From Anaerolineales bacterium (GTDB lineage Bacteria > Chloroflexota > Anaerolineae > Anaerolineales > Villigracilaceae): 64,000 nt of DNA. The stretch is taken from the NCBI GenBank assembly GCA_016789305.1, contig JAEURJ010000014.1, forward strand, positions 434,001 through 498,000. The letters run 5' to 3'. Both the position numbers and the translations under genes were made by a program. This document shows, in pieces, positions 46,401-54,560 of this stretch; within the stretch, counting starts at the first letter, position 1; every line of letters starts with the position of its first letter. The notes beneath the pieces were generated by a model. That model was not told the DNA's origin. It did no database searches and worked only from the letters and a program-made list of their open reading frames with translations.

Positions 46401-47974
46401 GAACCTATCGATCAGATCGCATCGCCGAATGGCCTGCCAGGGTCCTGGGCATGCTCCTGGCCGTATTGGCCAGCCTGATCTTGAGCGATACAGCCGCCCG
46501 CACTGCAGCAACAGGTTTTGTCATTTTGGCAGCATTTTTCATCCTCTACACATGGATCCAGCGAAAAGCATATTACGGATACATCGCCGCGGCTTATATA
46601 CCACTCGCGGCATTCTTCATCCTTAAAGTTTTCAACAGCGCCTCATGGCTTCCTGTGATCACCGGATTAACCGTTATTTATTTTTTGGTCGGTTTGGCGA
46701 TCCGCTCGAAGGGAGATTGGTCGTTCATGCTGCGCAATAGCGCGCTCGGAATTGGCACAATCATTTCCATGACGGCATTATTTACCCAAAAGGAAACCGG
46801 GGGATGGTATACGATCATCATCGGCCTGCTCTTTGCCGCTGAAATGTATATTCGGCGTAATGGCTTGTTTGAGATCGGCCTCCCCTACTTTTTCAACATC
46901 AGTGCATTTCTTATTTTGCAGGACTTCAAGGTCGAGCAGGTTTCCTACCATCTCCTCGCCTACAGCCTCGTTTGGCTTCTTACCGACCTGCTTGCACATC
47001 TCACATTCGCAAATCCACGGCTGCTGAAATGGCCCGTGCGTGCAATCGGCGGGATCTTCGCCATCGTCAATTACGGATATCTTTTCTTTGACGCGAATCC
47101 AACCACTGGAACAATTGGATTCGCTGTGTACACACTTCTTTTCCTGACCATCAGCCTGCTCTATCGCCAACCGACATTGGCATACACTTTTACATTCACC
47201 CTGCCACTCTTCGTCACATTCCTCTTCCGCACATTTGACGCAGTCAAATGGATTCACCCGGTCATTTTTGTGGCGGTAGCATACTACATTTTGAGCCTGA
47301 TCGCCCGCAAACAGGAACGCGCGAAAGGCTGGGACATGACCCTGCTCGTCAGCGGCTTGGGATTAGCCACCTTCGTTTCGGTTGCCGCACCCGTTCTCGG
47401 CGGGTTGGATGCGGCAATTCCCGTCGCGATTGCCGCCACTTTATGGGCAATCGAGGCGTTCAGCAAGAAAAATGTCTGGCTGGCATTCCCTGCAAACCTG
47501 CTTTATTTGCTGGCATATTTCATCACCCTCATTGAATTGAATCAAAACGAAGTGCAGTTCTTCACGGTTGGCGCGGGGCTCCTTGGGTTGTTCCAGCATT
47601 ATTTGCTGGTGCGTGCCGGCAGCAAGACAGGTGCGTTCCTCACTGGTATGGTCTCACAGCTGGTGCTACTCGGCACAACCTACATTCAAATGTTAAGCAC
47701 ACAGCAACTCGGATATTTCATCGTGCTATTCTTCCAGTTCCTTGTTGTATTAGTATATGGAGTTGTCATCCGTTCGCGGAGCCTGACCTTTACACCGATC
47801 ATCATCATTATCCTCGGTGTGATCACCGTTCTTTACAGCGCGTTCAAGGGATTGAATACAGTCGTATTAATTGGCTGCACCGGCATCATCATGCTTGTCT
47901 TCGGCATTATCGCCGTCCTAATGCGGGAGCGCATCACAAAACTCGGCGAACGGCTGAGTTCCTGGGAGGCATAA
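43424..47974 (+). CDS. Giant HEAT-repeat and polytopic membrane protein
   Basis: A 1516-residue protein. Three or four helices (about 15-130) resemble a small DUF4870-like module. A cytoplasmic alpha-solenoid of HEAT-like repeats (about 160-310, e.g. ILQEILDGLKSGDIKTRLQAIAALQ) and a Pro/Ala/Gln-rich linker (about 345-405) follow. From about 415 to 1505 there are some thirty membrane helices, with DUF2157-like segments. Three related units start near residues 901, 1102 and 1306. Each begins with a helix of the S-x-LGxGTxxS type; the first two also share a later Y-x-RRxxLFEIG segment. No enzyme motif is seen, and the function is unknown. It has its own ribosome site (GGAG) and terminator. Confidence 0.7.
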   Translation: MDRFKEKQLARGPYLWLRASPLLTVFTFYMVISFSPAKFFCSNLFQCSYNTVTMINAVCGVLISALWHLILLQYVSSDKSSIVHKHGRQALIYAGIRTAIPLGAILFDLLTEAGGALACWTIPILIVLWVVNSNSGLKQVELDIPESENTASTIEVVMTEENQENVLTQILEGLQSEDDVAVFQAIMTLNGIQKANDAILHELEALASEDENPDIRRDSQEVLDKLKNKKTTSNVTPLQINSNSPGAILQEILDGLKSGDIKTRLQAIAALQTINYSSEAIRVQLEKLAIHDQEEEIRAGAIATLDLSIHRNVQRTLNKIDRGSRNILLKEVTDWEKHGLLQKQNADVIRLRYNFDFTPQPRPQAVPAQSAVAQTKVTAAKIPTPVVTAPSPSIPKEPEGPRPTLMQTLLSETSIKIALYLGAFFVIASAVILGVLSEGARLPILIISTLIFGGLSLGIRKRLPQPSFTLFIVFSFLLPITAGVIEGLLHFSDTTSAGYWVFISLFMAAVWMVGTWLYESRLFSVTAFLSGLLAFLRIGDTFNSAPEFYAIMAGLIALIGLAGVWALKKWKDANFALPLFITAQLIQVIVLAASISIFFIHFFDTSSPILWNLASIFTWSFAFAFFVVSNSISPFILFPWLAAATLLPIPWFLSAAFDLNTTTNAILFLIWTVLLAAVSELTVEKIRSYALPFLLISIPSAIITVSTGFVESKMLGMFCALGISIAYAILQIIRTRGWLWAFALLNFIIAYFAFFILPSIEKINIFFGYQLLILSILFLLPDLILKNDFKLNLHWRLPPRIFGIVFTIWNFIVYAPSQEKPLINIALVLFVYAVFFAAYSLRYNQAWIGYAATTALAISIVYGLNHFHLDLSIPILSVLCILYFFGGFFLRKNEVHTLWRTMLEISGLSLGTIVSLTALGTMKPMAGWFIIPLAMLFVVEMYTRRESLFEIGVHFFLGIASFMILKDFKVDETSFILLALDIVILSLDMIFARTYRSDRIAEWPARVLGMLLAVLASLILSDTAARTAATGFVILAAFFILYTWIQRKAYYGYIAAAYIPLAAFFILKVFNSASWLPVITGLTVIYFLVGLAIRSKGDWSFMLRNSALGIGTIISMTALFTQKETGGWYTIIIGLLFAAEMYIRRNGLFEIGLPYFFNISAFLILQDFKVEQVSYHLLAYSLVWLLTDLLAHLTFANPRLLKWPVRAIGGIFAIVNYGYLFFDANPTTGTIGFAVYTLLFLTISLLYRQPTLAYTFTFTLPLFVTFLFRTFDAVKWIHPVIFVAVAYYILSLIARKQERAKGWDMTLLVSGLGLATFVSVAAPVLGGLDAAIPVAIAATLWAIEAFSKKNVWLAFPANLLYLLAYFITLIELNQNEVQFFTVGAGLLGLFQHYLLVRAGSKTGAFLTGMVSQLVLLGTTYIQMLSTQQLGYFIVLFFQFLVVLVYGVVIRSRSLTFTPIIIIILGVITVLYSAFKGLNTVVLIGCTGIIMLVFGIIAVLMRERITKLGERLSSWEA

Positions 47975-47979
47975 AATAA

Positions 47980-48003
47980 TGCGCGAGGCCTTTGCCTCGC
48001 GCA
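47980..48003 (+). terminator. Terminator after the giant membrane protein gene
   Basis: TGCGCGAGGC and its complement form a 10-bp GC-rich stem with a CTTT loop. The trailing T-run is weak (ATTCATTT). Confidence 0.7.
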
Positions 48004-48032
48004 ATTCATTTAAGTTGAAAAAGCAAATCGTA

Positions 48033-48038
48033 TATAAT
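48033..48038 (+). promoter_or_regulatory. -10 box of a probably leaderless MFS gene
   Basis: TATAAT ends 8 nt before ATG 48047, with no ribosome site between. Confidence 0.5.
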
Positions 48039-48046
48039 CAATTTAA

Positions 48047-49300
48047 ATGATCAATCGACTTTTTCGTCAAACAGACATCCCGAAAAAATATCACTCCAAC
48101 TTCATTCACTTATATTTCGATATCGGCTGGTTCGGCATTTTAAGCGGGTCCGCTGTTAATTTTCTCAACGTATATGCCGCACGCCTTGGAGCAACGGGAT
48201 TGCAAATTGGCTTTCTCGCCGCAGCTTCTGCCGTGGTGAATTTACTGATCGCCATCCCCGCCGCAAGTTGGATCGAAAAACGAAATACCAATCGCGCAGT
48301 GTTCTGGTCTTCCATTTTCTATCGTCTAGGTTACGCTCTTTGGATTCCACTCCCACTGATCTCAAATCCGCAGTTACAGATTTGGGCCCTGATCGCAATC
48401 ACCTTCTTCATGGCCATCCCGCTTACGCCATTGGGCGTGGGCTTCAATGCCTTGTTCGCAGAGTCTGTCCCTTTAAATTATCGTGCGCATGTGGCAGGAA
48501 TTCGTAACGTGGTGTTTGCCTTTACCTACATGGCAAGCTCGTTGCTCAGCGGATTCCTACTCGAAAACCTTTCCTTCATATCGGGATATCAAATCATATT
48601 CGGGATCGGATTCTTTGGCGCAGCCATGAGCAGTCTTCATCTTTACTTCGTCAGGCCATTGACAGATGAAACACTCCCGCTTCCACCTTCATCGATGCCT
48701 GATTCAGACCAAAAAGCAAGCTCTCCCCGCGGCATCCTGGCCACCATGCGCCTCGACGTTTTGCAAACCCCATTCCGTCGAGTGCTCATTCTTCTTCTCG
48801 CTTTTCATTTCGCCCACTACATCACCAACCCGTTATATGCTTTATATAACGTCAACATTCTGCATCTCAACGACAACCACATTGGAATTGGAACAGCGCT
48901 TTATTACCTGACTGTATTTATCGGCTCGATGCAGCTCAGCAAGGCTGTCCGCTGGCTGGGACATAAACGAGTCACAGGCTGGGGCGTGGTCGGCATGGCC
49001 ACCTACCCGCTGACATTAGCCCTATCCCATCAGGTCTGGCATTTCTATTTAATATCCATCCTCGGGGGCGTCACATGGGCTTTTGCCGGTGGCGCGTATG
49101 CCAATTACATGCTCGAAAAGATCCCGCCAAACGACCGCCCCTCCCACCTTGCATGGTATACGATGGCGCTCAACTCAGCCATTCTGCTGAGCTCCTTCAT
49201 TGGCCCTGCAATTGGGGATTTAATGGGATTAACCACCGCATTGGTCGTCTTCGGCGTGATGCGCGCTTTGGCAGGCCTTGCCATCCTCAAATGGGGTTAA
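48047..49300 (+). CDS. MFS transporter
   Basis: A 417-residue major facilitator with 12 predicted helices. An N-terminal cytoplasmic stretch (about 1-20) leads to FDIGWFGILSGSAVNFLNVYAARLGATG. A long charged loop in the middle (about 205-235) separates the two halves. The motif-A-like segment is AASWIEKRNTNRAVF. The substrate is unknown; it is not next to an obvious pathway. Confidence 0.82.
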   Translation: MINRLFRQTDIPKKYHSNFIHLYFDIGWFGILSGSAVNFLNVYAARLGATGLQIGFLAAASAVVNLLIAIPAASWIEKRNTNRAVFWSSIFYRLGYALWIPLPLISNPQLQIWALIAITFFMAIPLTPLGVGFNALFAESVPLNYRAHVAGIRNVVFAFTYMASSLLSGFLLENLSFISGYQIIFGIGFFGAAMSSLHLYFVRPLTDETLPLPPSSMPDSDQKASSPRGILATMRLDVLQTPFRRVLILLLAFHFAHYITNPLYALYNVNILHLNDNHIGIGTALYYLTVFIGSMQLSKAVRWLGHKRVTGWGVVGMATYPLTLALSHQVWHFYLISILGGVTWAFAGGAYANYMLEKIPPNDRPSHLAWYTMALNSAILLSSFIGPAIGDLMGLTTALVVFGVMRALAGLAILKWG

Positions 49301-49312
49301 CCATTGCTGTGT

Positions 49313-49318
49313 TAAAAT
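49313..49318 (+). promoter_or_regulatory. -10 box of a probably leaderless smpB
   Basis: TAAAAT ends 6 nt before ATG 49325, with no ribosome site between. Confidence 0.45.
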
Positions 49319-49324
49319 AAAATC

Positions 49325-49783
49325 ATGACAGAAGATATTAAGATCGTAGCCAACAATCGCAAGGCCAATTTCGAATACTTTATCATGGAGAAATTCGAAG
49401 CTGGCCTTGCCTTGCAAGGGACCGAGATCAAGTCCATCCGTGCCGGTCAGGTAAGCATCCAGGAGGCGTATGTGGATATTCAGGATGGAAAAGAAGCCTG
49501 GTTGATCGAGTCACATATCGCGCCCTACGAACAAGCCAGCCGCTTCAATCATGACCCGAAAAGAAAACGAAAACTGCTTTTACACAAGAAGCAGATTGCG
49601 GAACTTTGGAATAACGTGCGCATCAAAGGAATGACCGTGGTGCCTCTCCGCATGTACCTGAAAGATGGCCGCGCCAAGATTGAGATTGCCCTGGCAAAAG
49701 GTAAAAAAGCCTACGATAAGCGCGCCACCATCGCAAAACGGGATGAAGCACGAAGCAGCGAACGCGCCGCACGAATTAGATAG
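49325..49783 (+). CDS. smpB: SsrA-binding protein SmpB
   Basis: A 152-residue small basic protein that carries tmRNA to stalled ribosomes. The OB-fold core has NRKANFEYFIMEKFEAGLALQGTEIKSIR and the HDPKRKRKLLLHKK motif. The basic C-terminal tail (KGKKAYDKR...ARIR) is the segment that folds in the decoding site. No tmRNA gene is visible next to it. Confidence 0.97.
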   Translation: MTEDIKIVANNRKANFEYFIMEKFEAGLALQGTEIKSIRAGQVSIQEAYVDIQDGKEAWLIESHIAPYEQASRFNHDPKRKRKLLLHKKQIAELWNNVRIKGMTVVPLRMYLKDGRAKIEIALAKGKKAYDKRATIAKRDEARSSERAARIR

Positions 49784-49833
49784 ATTCTTTCCCTATCTTT
49801 CATAAAATCAGGAAAGAAGAAAGAAATAAGATC

Positions 49834-50616
49834 ATGCCTCCTTCTACCATTGGTGGAATTAATCTGTTATCCGAGTCTGAAAAACGAGCCATCTATTCAC
49901 GCTATATCCCCACCCAGTTATTGGAAAAATATAATCTCCCGCCACTCACCTCGGCATCCGGGTATAACCTTTTGCAATTCCGGTTTGCCAACGGCTCCAC
50001 CGATGTGGAAATGCGCCTTTTTCACAAGGCAGACTTCCCCGACCCCATTCTATACGCTCATCTAACCGACACAATGAATGGTCAGATCCACGTCCTTCTA
50101 TATATCTTGAATGATCCTGAGTCTCCACGCTTCGACGTGGATAAAATGCCGAACGGATCGCCTACAAAATTCGGAACGTTGCAGAGAAATCTCGAAGCGG
50201 AGAAAATGTCGCTCGCGGCCGGGCTGGCTCCGGGTCAGGTGAGACGCGGGTTGCGTTTGCTGGGCCAGGCAGTTGAAGCATTCGAAGGTTTTGTCATGGA
50301 ACTGGGTCATGATATGTATTTTGTCGAACCCTTGTATTATCACAATGCAGTGATCTTTGAACGCTATGGGTTTGCCTATCAAATGGGAAAGCGGCTCATG
50401 GAAAGTATTCATGCGGGTTTTCAACCCGGCGGCGATCTGCGCGCACAATTGGATGGCTCCAATGAATTTCGCCAGCCTGATGCGGCCATGAAGATCCGCA
50501 AACGTTCATGGGCCATTCATGATGGCATTTTGGGGGAACCTTTTACAAATGTAACCATGTATAAGAGAGTGGGAAAACACGCGGGCATCAGCACCACACC
50601 AGATTGTGAGTGGTAA
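49834..50616 (+). CDS. Conserved-looking protein of unknown function
   Basis: A 260-residue soluble protein with no signal peptide or membrane helix. It has a central beta-rich part (NGSTDVEMRLFHKADFPDPILYAHL) and helical stretches such as RRGLRLLGQAVEAFEGFVMELGHD, followed by VEPLYYHNAVIFERYGFAYQMG. That last segment, with Y-H-N and E-R-Y-G-F, reads like the end of an acyltransferase-type (GNAT) domain, but the evidence is thin. It lies between smpB and the tRNA gene. Confidence 0.55.
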   Translation: MPPSTIGGINLLSESEKRAIYSRYIPTQLLEKYNLPPLTSASGYNLLQFRFANGSTDVEMRLFHKADFPDPILYAHLTDTMNGQIHVLLYILNDPESPRFDVDKMPNGSPTKFGTLQRNLEAEKMSLAAGLAPGQVRRGLRLLGQAVEAFEGFVMELGHDMYFVEPLYYHNAVIFERYGFAYQMGKRLMESIHAGFQPGGDLRAQLDGSNEFRQPDAAMKIRKRSWAIHDGILGEPFTNVTMYKRVGKHAGISTTPDCEW

Positions 50617-50673
50617 AGGAAGGATGTCGAATTAAACAAAAAAGACCACAATCTCTTGTGATCTTTTTATCAG

Positions 50674-50745
50674 TAGCGGGGGCAGGACTTGAACCTGCGA
50701 CCTTCGGGTTATGAGCCCGACGAGCTGCCACTGCTCCACCCCGCA
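50674..50745 (-). tRNA. Initiator tRNA-Met (CAT anticodon)
   Basis: A 72-nt cloverleaf on the minus strand. The acceptor stem is GCGGGG/CCCCGC, the D stem GAGC/GCTC, the anticodon stem ends in GGG...CCC around CTCATAA, and the T arm is GCAGG-TTCAAGT-CCTGC. The three G-C pairs next to the loop are the initiator hallmark. Position 1-72 is T-T, unpaired, as expected of an initiator (E. coli has C-A). CCA is not encoded; CTG follows the discriminator A. Confidence 0.92.
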
Positions 50746-50964
50746 TCGATTAGTAAAGCCCGCCGATATTACCATACACATCATATAAAAGTCAAGTGAA
50801 AGGGCAATGGGTATTCATCACAGATGCAAACAAACTGCAATGATGAGTTAATGGAACCAGTACCATTGGTTGAAAAATCTTTTCATGATTTGGTGTATAA
50901 TACGCCAACCTTAACAAGCTTAAAAGCAGTTGGGCAAGCAATATCTGGATATTATTTTTCACAC

Positions 50965-51621
50965 ATGAAGACCACCACACTCCTGGTCATTGAAGGCCGA
51001 CACGCAGAAGTCCCTTCCTTTGCAGCTGACTTGCAAAAGAAGGGATTTGATGTGCATATAGCCCAAAACGGCAGTCATGCCGTCGCGCAAATGAAAAGCG
51101 TAAGCCCAAGCCTTGTTGTGATCAACGCCGCATCGCTTCGCAGCACAGGCTTGCGGATTTGCCAATCGATTCGCGAAAAAGATTCGAAGCTCCCCATTAT
51201 TTTAATTCTCGAGAATGATGTGGAAGTGGATAAAGACGCAGCAGATGCCGTTTTGTACCTGCCGTTCACCGCACAAAAACTTGTCAATCGCATCAAACCT
51301 TTACTGCCCGGTGATGGCAAGAACGTCGTTCATGTGGGACCCATTCGCCTTGACCTTGAAAAACGCCGCGTGCGCTGCCTTGGAAAAAACACCAAGCTTA
51401 CCCCCCGCCTTGTGACCATCCTGAATTTATTGATGGATAAACACGGAGAAGTGATTGAACGCGAATCGCTCTTTAAAAAGGCATGGGAAACGAATTACAC
51501 CGGCGACACACGCACGCTGGATGTGCATATTTCCTGGCTGCGCCGCGCCATTGAGCTTGACCCGGAAAATCCAAAGTTCCTCAAGACCATTCGCGGTGTC
51601 GGGTACCGCCTAGATATCTAA
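50965..51621 (+). CDS. OmpR/PhoB-family regulator with a non-phosphorylatable receiver
   Basis: A 218-residue regulator. The receiver-like domain (1-115) has lost the active site: the phospho-acceptor position is Asn54 in LVVINAAS, the N-terminal acidic pair is missing, and the conserved KPF is LPF. The DNA-binding domain (about 125-218) is intact, with LTPRLVTILNLLMDKHGEVIERESL, TLDVHISWLRRAIE and TIRGVGYRLDI. It should work without phosphorylation. ATG 50965 is chosen because a TATAAT at 50896-50901 lies inside the longer frame. No kinase is adjacent. Its end overlaps the convergent methyltransferase by 12 nt. Confidence 0.82.
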   Translation: MKTTTLLVIEGRHAEVPSFAADLQKKGFDVHIAQNGSHAVAQMKSVSPSLVVINAASLRSTGLRICQSIREKDSKLPIILILENDVEVDKDAADAVLYLPFTAQKLVNRIKPLLPGDGKNVVHVGPIRLDLEKRRVRCLGKNTKLTPRLVTILNLLMDKHGEVIERESLFKKAWETNYTGDTRTLDVHISWLRRAIELDPENPKFLKTIRGVGYRLDI

Positions 51622-52833
51622 TTGATATTTCTTTCCCTGAACTGTCACCAATCGGATGCAGAGCTTGCCTCCGATTTTTGTTTTTAATTCAAGGGACATT
51701 TCCCCGCTTCGTACGTGACGTTGAGCCTGCACAGCGCTCTTGAACACTTTACCATCCCAATCAGGGTCGATCTCCCAGAAATCAACATCCAGCGCAGTAT
51801 CCAACCGAATAGAGTCTTTTTGAACTTTTACCTTAATGCCACTTGCTTTGGTTGGGACAGAATATCCAATCTCCGAATTGCTTTCAAAGGAAACTACAGA
51901 TTTTGTGCCGGTCAAGCGGCTGCGAGTGGTGTGCAAGGCACGAAAGGTTTCATCGACGGCAAGGAATTTTCGTCCGTTTTTTGCGGCAACGTAGGCAGTA
52001 GTGCCAGAGCCACTGAAGAAATCTGCAACAATATCGCCTTTATTCGAGGAGGCAAGAATAATCCGTTCGAGCAAAGCCTCCGGCTTTTGGGTGGGATACC
52101 CGGTGCGCTCGTTGTGCAAGCGGGCAACTACCGGGAAATACCACCAATCTTCTGGAACCTTGCCGCGTTCCAGATCGGGCACTTTACCAAACCCTGCTTT
52201 TTTGGAAGAATTAAAAGTCGTTACCGTATTGGGACTGTATGGCTCGCGAACAGCATCCGCATTAAAGGTGTAATCCCTGCCTTTTGCAAAAGTAAGGATG
52301 GTATCGTGTTTGCGATTAAAGGCTGTTTTGATCGGAGATGGGCCATGATACGTCCAAATGATCTCATTGATGAAATTCTCTGCACCAAAAATCTCGTCCA
52401 ACAGCAGGCGCGCATATGCATCGGCATGCCAATCAAGGTGAAGGTAGATCGTTCCGTTAGGAGCAAGCAGACGATGCATTAATTGCAGGCGCTCATAGAG
52501 AAATTGCAAATAGGAATCGAGATCCAGCCAGTCGTCGTGATAGCCTTCCGCCAGTTTCCATTTGGAGGGTTTTCGCGAATCCTCACCACGGCCGATGCGG
52601 GCAGCAAACCTTCGATTCGTAAAAAATGGCGGGTCGACGTAAATGAGGTTGATCCTGCCTTCATACTCCGGCAAGAGTGCAGCCATGACAGAAAGGTTAT
52701 CCCCTAGAATTAAACGTCCATCTGCACGGGATTTTGGATAGCCACGTCCGTTTGGGTAGAGAATGGAGTCAATCGAAAGTGTGGCAGGCTTGGGCGCGAC
52801 AGGATGCTTTCCTGTCCAGTTGAGCAGAGGCAT
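51610..52833 (-). CDS. Orphan DNA adenine/cytosine-N4 methyltransferase, beta class
   Basis: A 407-residue site-specific DNA methyltransferase. Catalytic motif IV is YVDPPF (67-70) and the SAM-binding motif I DFFSGSGTT (271-279) comes later, the beta-class order. The stretch between (about 75-240) should hold target recognition, and TGYPTQKPEALLERII (motif X) precedes motif I. A C-terminal extension of about 100 residues (310-407) has no clear family. DPPF fits N6-adenine methylation, but N4-cytosine is not excluded. No restriction enzyme or specificity subunit lies nearby, so it probably acts alone in epigenetic marking. Confidence 0.87.
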   Translation of the reverse strand: MPLLNWTGKHPVAPKPATLSIDSILYPNGRGYPKSRADGRLILGDNLSVMAALLPEYEGRINLIYVDPPFFTNRRFAARIGRGEDSRKPSKWKLAEGYHDDWLDLDSYLQFLYERLQLMHRLLAPNGTIYLHLDWHADAYARLLLDEIFGAENFINEIIWTYHGPSPIKTAFNRKHDTILTFAKGRDYTFNADAVREPYSPNTVTTFNSSKKAGFGKVPDLERGKVPEDWWYFPVVARLHNERTGYPTQKPEALLERIILASSNKGDIVADFFSGSGTTAYVAAKNGRKFLAVDETFRALHTTRSRLTGTKSVVSFESNSEIGYSVPTKASGIKVKVQKDSIRLDTALDVDFWEIDPDWDGKVFKSAVQAQRHVRSGEMSLELKTKIGGKLCIRLVTVQGKKYQLDI

Positions 52834-52891
52834 GAGAGGCGGCTATTCTATTCGAGTTGAGAATGTAAAAGAGTCGATAATCCAAAAAAAA

Positions 52892-53980
52892 TTAATAATG
52901 GATTTCAACGGCAGTGCCCTGACCGCGGTCATTCGAAACCGCATCGACCGAATGCGGCGGCTGTACCCAGCGGAATATCCAATTTGCTTCTTCGCTGCGC
53001 ATGTTGATACAGCCGTGGCTCATATTTGTGCCAAAGTTTTCATGCCAATAGGTACCGTGAAAGGCATGACCAACCGGTGTAAAGAAAGTGGACCACGGAA
53101 CACCGGGAAGAACGTAATTGTCCACATCTGCCAGGAGATTCCCTTGTTGTCCGATACTGAAGTAGCTGTTTCCCATATGTTTGGCTGGCTGTTTCCAGAG
53201 CACTTTGAAAGTGCCATTGGGAGTGGTGGTTGAAATTCCCTTGTCGCCGCTCAACCCGCCGCCGCGAATCCCGGAAGCGATGTTCGTTTCAAAAACACTT
53301 TTGCCGTATTCATAGGCGATCAAACGTTGAGTAGTAAGGTTGACTTCGATCATTTTATCTTCGAGAGCGATCTCCGGGGAAATCGGGTCAAAGATATCAT
53401 TTGAATAAATCTTCAAATGAATGGCTGGCACAAAATAAGCCACATTCGAATCAAGTTCATCAAAAATCTTGTACCACGGGCCATTGTAATCTGTCATTTC
53501 AGGGCCTTCTTCGGTGGCAACCACCCAATGCACTGAACCATAATAAAGAGGCGGGGTTAATGGTTCCCAACCACGGGCTTTTGAGAAACGATATGGGGTT
53601 GTGTAAGGTACAGTCACCTCTGCAAGGCGCTTGCTGCCTTCTTCAGAGATATCTTGCGGAGCCTGGAAAATCGTTTTGACACGATGCAGCCTGCCTCGAT
53701 GCAAATATCCACCCCACACACGATACCAAACAGGGTTATGTTTGGGTTCTTCGGCAGTCACTTCCTCGTAAACATGTACAAGGTCATCACGATACCAGGT
53801 CAGTTCAATGCGGCTATCATCCGTAGGGGATTTTCGTACCGGCATTTGGGCTGTCGCGATGCGCACTACAAAGCTATCGTCAAAATCGGTCAGACCGGGT
53901 AGAAAAGGTGAAAAAGCAAGCCCGCCCAGAGTGAGTCCGCTCAGTTTTAAAAAGTCACGTCGGGAAAATTTGGATTTCAT
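52892..53980 (-). CDS. Tat-exported L,D-transpeptidase (YkuD)
   Basis: A 362-residue cell-wall enzyme that forms 3-3 cross-links in peptidoglycan or anchors proteins. A twin-arginine signal (SRRDFLKLSGLTLGGLAF) leads out of the cell. The middle part (about 35-195) resembles SH3-like wall-binding repeats (MPVRKSPTDDSRIELTWYRDDLVHVYEE). The YkuD domain (about 210-335) has HAFHGTYWH and SHGCINM with catalytic Cys324. Tat export implies that it folds before secretion. TACAAT (53988-53993, minus strand) lies 7 nt before the ATG, so it may be leaderless. Confidence 0.92.
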   Translation of the reverse strand: MKSKFSRRDFLKLSGLTLGGLAFSPFLPGLTDFDDSFVVRIATAQMPVRKSPTDDSRIELTWYRDDLVHVYEEVTAEEPKHNPVWYRVWGGYLHRGRLHRVKTIFQAPQDISEEGSKRLAEVTVPYTTPYRFSKARGWEPLTPPLYYGSVHWVVATEEGPEMTDYNGPWYKIFDELDSNVAYFVPAIHLKIYSNDIFDPISPEIALEDKMIEVNLTTQRLIAYEYGKSVFETNIASGIRGGGLSGDKGISTTTPNGTFKVLWKQPAKHMGNSYFSIGQQGNLLADVDNYVLPGVPWSTFFTPVGHAFHGTYWHENFGTNMSHGCINMRSEEANWIFRWVQPPHSVDAVSNDRGQGTAVEIHY

Positions 53981-54038
53981 AAGGAAAATTGTACACCAAA
54001 ATCTTTAAGATTTAATGAGAATATCCTCAGGATAAACA

Positions 54039-54067
54039 AAAATGCCTTCCAGGTTGGAAGGCATTTT
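54039..54067 (-). terminator. Terminator of the SWIM-type gene
   Basis: AAAATGCCTTCC and its complement form a hairpin 18 nt after the minus-strand stop, followed on that strand by TTTGTTTATCC. Confidence 0.8.
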
Positions 54068-54085
54068 ATATATTCAATTTTATTT

Positions 54086-54328
54086 TCAGGCTTCCACTGT
54101 CTCGGCGATCATATCCTTGAGGAGGATCTCAAGTGCCATGGTATGGCTGCAGCGCTTATGGGTCAGAAAGAATTCGCAATCACATCCAAACACACCATTA
54201 TCATAAGTCACATGGTGTTCGTTGTTATCCCCGTGAAATGTCAGGTCAAACTGATTGAACTTGAAGTGGTGACGATCCTCGGCATATCTCTTTGCTTTTT
54301 CCAATTTTCCGATCATTCCGTAATCCAT
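54086..54328 (-). CDS. Small SWIM zinc-finger protein
   Basis: An 80-residue protein. Its C-terminal half has GCDCEFFLTHKRCSHTMALEILL, the C-x-C...C-x-H pattern of the SWIM zinc finger, preceded by a beta hairpin (FNQFDLTFHGDN, HHVTYDNG). SWIM domains bind DNA or proteins, and free-standing ones are of unknown role. ATG 54328 is used, with AAGGAG 10 nt upstream. It is monocistronic with a terminator on each side. Confidence 0.72.
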   Translation of the reverse strand: MDYGMIGKLEKAKRYAEDRHHFKFNQFDLTFHGDNNEHHVTYDNGVFGCDCEFFLTHKRCSHTMALEILLKDMIAETVEA

Positions 54329-54366
54329 GGCATAGATCTCCTTTTGATATGAGGAAGTTAAACAAA

Positions 54367-54394
54367 AAGACACGCAGTATTATCCGCGTGTCTT
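54367..54394 (-). terminator. Hairpin between the transglutaminase and SWIM genes
   Basis: AAGACACGC and its complement with a 10-nt loop are followed on the minus strand by TTTTTGTTT. It lies 167 nt after the transglutaminase stop and probably ends that operon. The space 54395-54560 holds no convincing gene. Confidence 0.7.
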
Positions 54395-54560
54395 CATGAA
54401 CAAACCAGAGCCTTGCTATAAAATAATCTCATGGGCGTACCCTCGAATCTGATGAGGTCAGTATATTCCTTTTCAAAGTGCGAGTCAATGACAAACGACA
54501 TGTTGTTGTGGAATCGTATGGGAATCGTAAGCTTAATGCTTACGCGCATCTGGTCTGGAC

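Noticed and set aside
51715..52482. 255-codon frame antisense to the DNA methyltransferase gene
   Set aside because: The methyltransferase frame carries motifs IV and I; the opposite frame shows none and no promoter.
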